From: Actinomycetota bacterium | GTDB lineage: Bacteria; Actinomycetota; Actinomycetes; S36-B12; UBA5976 | Direction: 5' to 3' | Assembly (NCBI GenBank): GCA_009704345.1 | Contig: WLEH01000040.1 | Coordinates: forward strand, 1 to 7,674 | DNA length: 7,674 nucleotides | Shown here: piece by piece, positions 5,423 to 7,674 of the stretch | How positions within the stretch are numbered: the first letter of the stretch is position 1 | How the letters are laid out: each line of letters starts with the position of its first letter | Program-made: the position numbers and the translations under genes | Notes under the pieces: generated by a model | Told to the model about the DNA's origin: nothing | Databases searched by the model: none | The model's input: the letters and a program-made list of their open reading frames with translations, nothing else

Positions 5423-6976
5423 TTAGCTTCGCTTACGAGTTAATCGTTTAACTGAAGGGCGCCAGACCACTTCACCTTGCTCAACTGCTGCAAGGCGAAG
5501 TTTTTCGCCGTGTTCAATTAATGCTGCAATTGTTGCTGGCAAAGTTGTGTCTTCAGCTAACACATCAACAGTTAAGCCCATTTCTCGAGCTGCTTGCGCA
5601 GTTTGCTCACCGATGCAAGCAATAACTGTAGTTGGATGCGGTTTACCGGCAATACCAACTAAGTTACGAACGGTGCTGGCAGAACTAAATAGCACTGCAT
5701 CAAACCCACCACTCTTAATTGCATCGCGAATCGCTGGCGCTGGCGGTGCTGCTCGTACCGTGCGGAACGCAGTAATCTCTTCAACTTCCCAACCCAATGA
5801 AATCATGGTTGCTGAAAGTGATTCCACTGCTACATCTGCCCGAGGAATTAAAACTCGATTCATCGGGTCTTGGAACTGATCAAATACCGGCCACAGATTT
5901 GCTAAACCGGCATTTGTGTCATCTGGCGAAATCAAATCTGGATTAATGCCAATCTCTTTAAGAATTGCCACCGTATCGGCACCAACAGCACCAATTCGAA
6001 TACCAGAGAACGCTCTGGCATCAAGTCCATATTCATCTAACCTAACTTTAATTGCCTTAACTGCATGCGGACTGGTAAACACCAACCATTGGTAGCGACC
6101 TGAAACCAAACCATGAACTGCCTTTTCCATTTGCTGCGGTGCTCGTGGTGGCTCAACGCTTAACGTTGGCACTTCAGTGCAAGTAGCGCCGGCTTTTGCC
6201 AACAGCGCTGGCACATCAACGGAGAACTCTTTGGTTTTTGGCAGCAAAACTTTCCAACCAAATAGTGAACGAGTTTCAAACCAAGCATTACGATCAATCT
6301 GACCTGCAGCTTCAGAAATAACTGCATGCGCCGGACCTTGCAATTTATGTGACTTAATTTGATCTACAGCATCACCAATAGTCATGCGATAACTGCGTTG
6401 ATCTAGTGTCATTGCATTTTGTACCAAAACCATCGGAGTGCTCTCGGTTCGTCCAGCCGCAACTAAATCTGACGCGAATCGACCAATTTCATTAGTGGTG
6501 CCGCGCAAAATTAAAGTTGTTTTGTTTCCTAGATAGTTGCCTAATTCATATGAGTCTTTGGCATCTAGCAAGTGAATAGATTCCGTTCTCGCCGGATCAA
6601 ACATTGCGCCAGCATAAAAACCCACCGCAAAATCAACCGGCACAGTTGGAAATACTTCAAAATCAATATTTGACTTATGAATTATTGCCAGTTCTTCATG
6701 CAGCGAACCGCGAAGAATGCCATCGCCAAAAAACACTCGAACCACATCATGGCCTTCTTTTGCGGCAGCCACAGCAGCTTTCGCTAAATCAGTTGGTTGA
6801 TCACCCGCTACCGCTACAACAGTTGCAATAGGTGCAATAACTTCAGCTAGCGATTGGTCGACAATTACCGACTGAGCGTCATTAATTGCATCGAGCGCGG
6901 CTGCAGTTAGCACCTTCAGGTCGCAATCTGGCAAGGCGATGAAGGAAATCCGACCGACGGATTTTGGGGATGTCAT
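5423..6976 (-). CDS. hemD: Uroporphyrinogen-III synthase (HemD) with a degenerate N-terminal methyltransferase-like domain
   Basis: This 517-residue two-domain protein has the actinobacterial HemD layout. The C-terminal half (about residues 240-495) is the synthase that cyclises hydroxymethylbilane to uroporphyrinogen III. Recognisable blocks are VFTSPHAV (299-306), LIPRADVAVESL (376-387), FRTVRAAPP (404-412), FSSASTVRNLVGIAGKPH (430-447) and ACIGEQTA (453-460). The N-terminal part (about 8-230) has the order of an SAM-dependent uroporphyrinogen methyltransferase (CobA/SUMT), but the GxGxGD loop reads ALPDCD (14-19) and the GDP loop reads GDG (84-86). SAM binding is therefore doubtful. A basic tail (508-517) ends the protein. 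The ATG overlaps the rex stop as ATGA and has a GAGGT site. The genes that normally flank hemD (hemA and hemC before, hemB after) are absent here, so its substrate supply is unclear. Length is close to mycobacterial HemD and the frame is intact. Confidence 0.93.
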   Translation of the reverse strand: MTSPKSVGRISFIALPDCDLKVLTAAALDAINDAQSVIVDQSLAEVIAPIATVVAVAGDQPTDLAKAAVAAAKEGHDVVRVFFGDGILRGSLHEELAIIHKSNIDFEVFPTVPVDFAVGFYAGAMFDPARTESIHLLDAKDSYELGNYLGNKTTLILRGTTNEIGRFASDLVAAGRTESTPMVLVQNAMTLDQRSYRMTIGDAVDQIKSHKLQGPAHAVISEAAGQIDRNAWFETRSLFGWKVLLPKTKEFSVDVPALLAKAGATCTEVPTLSVEPPRAPQQMEKAVHGLVSGRYQWLVFTSPHAVKAIKVRLDEYGLDARAFSGIRIGAVGADTVAILKEIGINPDLISPDDTNAGLANLWPVFDQFQDPMNRVLIPRADVAVESLSATMISLGWEVEEITAFRTVRAAPPAPAIRDAIKSGGFDAVLFSSASTVRNLVGIAGKPHPTTVIACIGEQTAQAAREMGLTVDVLAEDTTLPATIAALIEHGEKLRLAAVEQGEVVWRPSVKRLTRKRS

Positions 6977-7656
6977 ATTGCTATTACCTCATTTGCTTTG
7001 GTTTGTTCATGAAATGTCAAAATCTGTAGTTCGCTGGCTAAGTCGATCTGTCTCACATCAACGCCGCTTGGCACCGTGAGCGTGACCGGCGCAAAAGTCA
7101 TAATGGAATAAATACCAGCATTAACTAAAGTGTCACAAACACTTTGTGCTGCTGGGGCTGGTGTAGTGATAACAGCAATTTGAATATTATTTTCTCGAAT
7201 AAAAGTTGAAAGGCCAGCAACATCTTTAATAAAGATTTTTTGTCCTTCTGAAATCTCCACAACTTTGCCAATAATTTCGGGTGCTGAATCAAATAACGCC
7301 GAAATTTTGAAGCCACGATTAGTAAAGCCGGCATATTTCGCAAGTGACATACCTAAATTGCCGCAACCAACAATCACAATTGGCCACTGCTTGTCTACAC
7401 CTAATGTGGCAGATAGCGCTTGAATCAAAACCGCCACGTCATAACCAACCCCACGAGTGCCATGGCCGCCTAAATGAGATAAATCTTTGCGAAGTTGTGC
7501 GCTAGTTACGTTAACTGCTTCAGCTAACTCTTCGGAGGAAATAACTTCAACCCCGCGAGACTTAAACTCAGTCAACGCCCGCAAGTAAATAGGTAGCCGT
7601 TCTACGGTGGCCGCGGGTAATCCGACGGCCTTCCCGGGCGTGCGCTGTTGCGCCAC
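6973..7656 (-). CDS. rex: Redox-sensing transcriptional repressor Rex
   Basis: This 227-residue repressor binds DNA when NADH/NAD+ is low and releases it when NADH rises, controlling respiratory and related genes in many Gram-positive bacteria. The N-terminal winged helix spans about residues 15-85 and includes AQLRKDLSHLGGHGTRGVGY (53-72), the strongly conserved recognition-helix and wing region. The Rossmann NADH-binding loop follows as VGCGNLG (96-102). D123 in ALFDSAP sits where the adenosine ribose is held. The C-terminal SELQILTF segment (208-215) corresponds to the helix swapped between subunits. The start is GTG at 7656, chosen because GGAG sits 5 nt upstream. The promoter lies beyond the right edge, so autoregulation cannot be judged. 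In Streptomyces rex heads a rex-hemACD operon that it represses; here only hemD follows. Confidence 0.96.
   Translation of the reverse strand: MAQQRTPGKAVGLPAATVERLPIYLRALTEFKSRGVEVISSEELAEAVNVTSAQLRKDLSHLGGHGTRGVGYDVAVLIQALSATLGVDKQWPIVIVGCGNLGMSLAKYAGFTNRGFKISALFDSAPEIIGKVVEISEGQKIFIKDVAGLSTFIRENNIQIAVITTPAPAAQSVCDTLVNAGIYSIMTFAPVTLTVPSGVDVRQIDLASELQILTFHEQTKANEVIAI
6986..6990 (-). promoter_or_regulatory. Ribosome binding site for hemD inside the 3' end of rex
   Basis: GAGGT on the minus strand lies 9 nt before the hemD ATG, within the last rex codons. Together with the ATGA overlap it supports the start at 6976 and coupled rex-hemD translation. Confidence 0.65.
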
Positions 7657-7661
7657 AATGG

Positions 7662-7665
7662 CTCC
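7662..7665 (-). promoter_or_regulatory. Ribosome binding site for rex (GTG start)
   Basis: GGAG on the minus strand lies 5 nt before the GTG at 7656. No ATG of suitable position is present, so this site decides the non-ATG start. Confidence 0.65.
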
Positions 7666-7674
7666 TGTTGATCT

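Larger units (their letters stand above)
911..7656 (-). other. Probable single transcription unit rex-hemD-phosphatase-tlpA-ccdA-resB-ccsB-DUF4229
   Basis: Eight consecutive minus-strand genes are separated by at most 2 bp. Junctions from right to left are a 4-bp overlap, direct abutment, an 80-bp overlap (start uncertain), an 8-bp overlap, a 4-bp overlap, direct abutment and a 2-bp gap. There is no room for internal terminators, and I saw no convincing internal promoter. Co-transcription is inferred; the promoter would be to the right of the window. If it is one unit, Rex would be translated from the same mRNA as the cytochrome c maturation proteins. Confidence 0.75.

Noticed and set aside
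5547..5879. Plus-strand open frame of 110 codons opposite hemD
   Set aside because: It lies antisense to the conserved synthase domain, shows no recognisable motif and has no convincing ribosome binding site.
7010..7030. TTTGTTCATGAAATGTCAA, superficially like an inverted Rex-type site
   Set aside because: The two halves do not match the operator consensus and the stretch encodes conserved C-terminal Rex residues.
7643..7658. TTGTGGCGCAACA on the minus strand at the rex start, resembling half of a Rex operator
   Set aside because: It lacks the paired TTGTGA/TCACAA halves at correct spacing and overlaps the start codon and first codons of rex, so it is explained by coding sequence and the GTG start.
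1..7674. A novel defence, mobile or CRISPR-type system
   Set aside because: Every gene belongs to core respiratory, heme or quinone metabolism, and no transposase, integrase, direct-repeat array, toxin-antitoxin pair or tRNA was seen. The unusual content is gene loss and compaction, not a new system.

Overview
The window looks like a compact chromosomal segment from an actinobacterium with unusually AT-leaning DNA. The gene order is the actinobacterial heme/cytochrome c/menaquinone neighbourhood: rex, hemD, histidine phosphatase, tlpA, ccdA, resB, ccsB, DUF4229, menA. The HemD, Rex and DUF4229 proteins are of recognisable actinobacterial type. The low GC and near-absence of intergenic DNA fit a genome-streamlined aquatic actinobacterium, for example the freshwater acI/Nanopelagicales group. 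That placement is inference from composition and synteny, not a phylogenetic result.

Layout. On the plus strand at the left edge, the last 31 codons of an acyl-CoA synthetase-type gene (probably menE) overlap the start of menA, so two menaquinone-synthesis genes appear translationally coupled. Facing them is a minus-strand gene train that fills the rest of the window, from rex at the right edge to a DUF4229 membrane protein gene whose 3' end overlaps the 3' end of menA by 51 bp. No gap of more than 2 bp separates consecutive genes of the train. Junctions are ATGA overlaps (rex/hemD, ccdA/resB), TAAATG abutments (hemD/phosphatase, resB/ccsB), longer overlaps (phosphatase/tlpA, tlpA/ccdA) and one 2-bp gap (ccsB/DUF4229).

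How the genes work together. TlpA, CcdA, ResB and CcsB make a complete System II cytochrome c maturation set: CcdA passes reducing power across the membrane, the TlpA/ResA-type thioredoxin reduces the apocytochrome CXXCH cysteines, and ResB plus CcsB move heme outward and attach it. MenA (and probably MenE) make menaquinone, which feeds electrons to the cytochrome chain. Rex is the NADH/NAD+-sensing repressor that in actinobacteria often controls respiratory genes.

The notable feature is what is missing. In well-known actinobacteria rex is followed by hemA, hemC, hemD and hemB, and hemL lies before the phosphatase gene. Here rex overlaps hemD directly and hemD abuts the phosphatase gene, so four heme-synthesis genes are absent from their usual places while heme-using genes remain. 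The HemD protein also carries a degenerate N-terminal methyltransferase domain. This is compatible with heme auxotrophy or with relocated heme genes; the window alone cannot decide. I found no RNA gene, mobile element, CRISPR array or convincing terminator.
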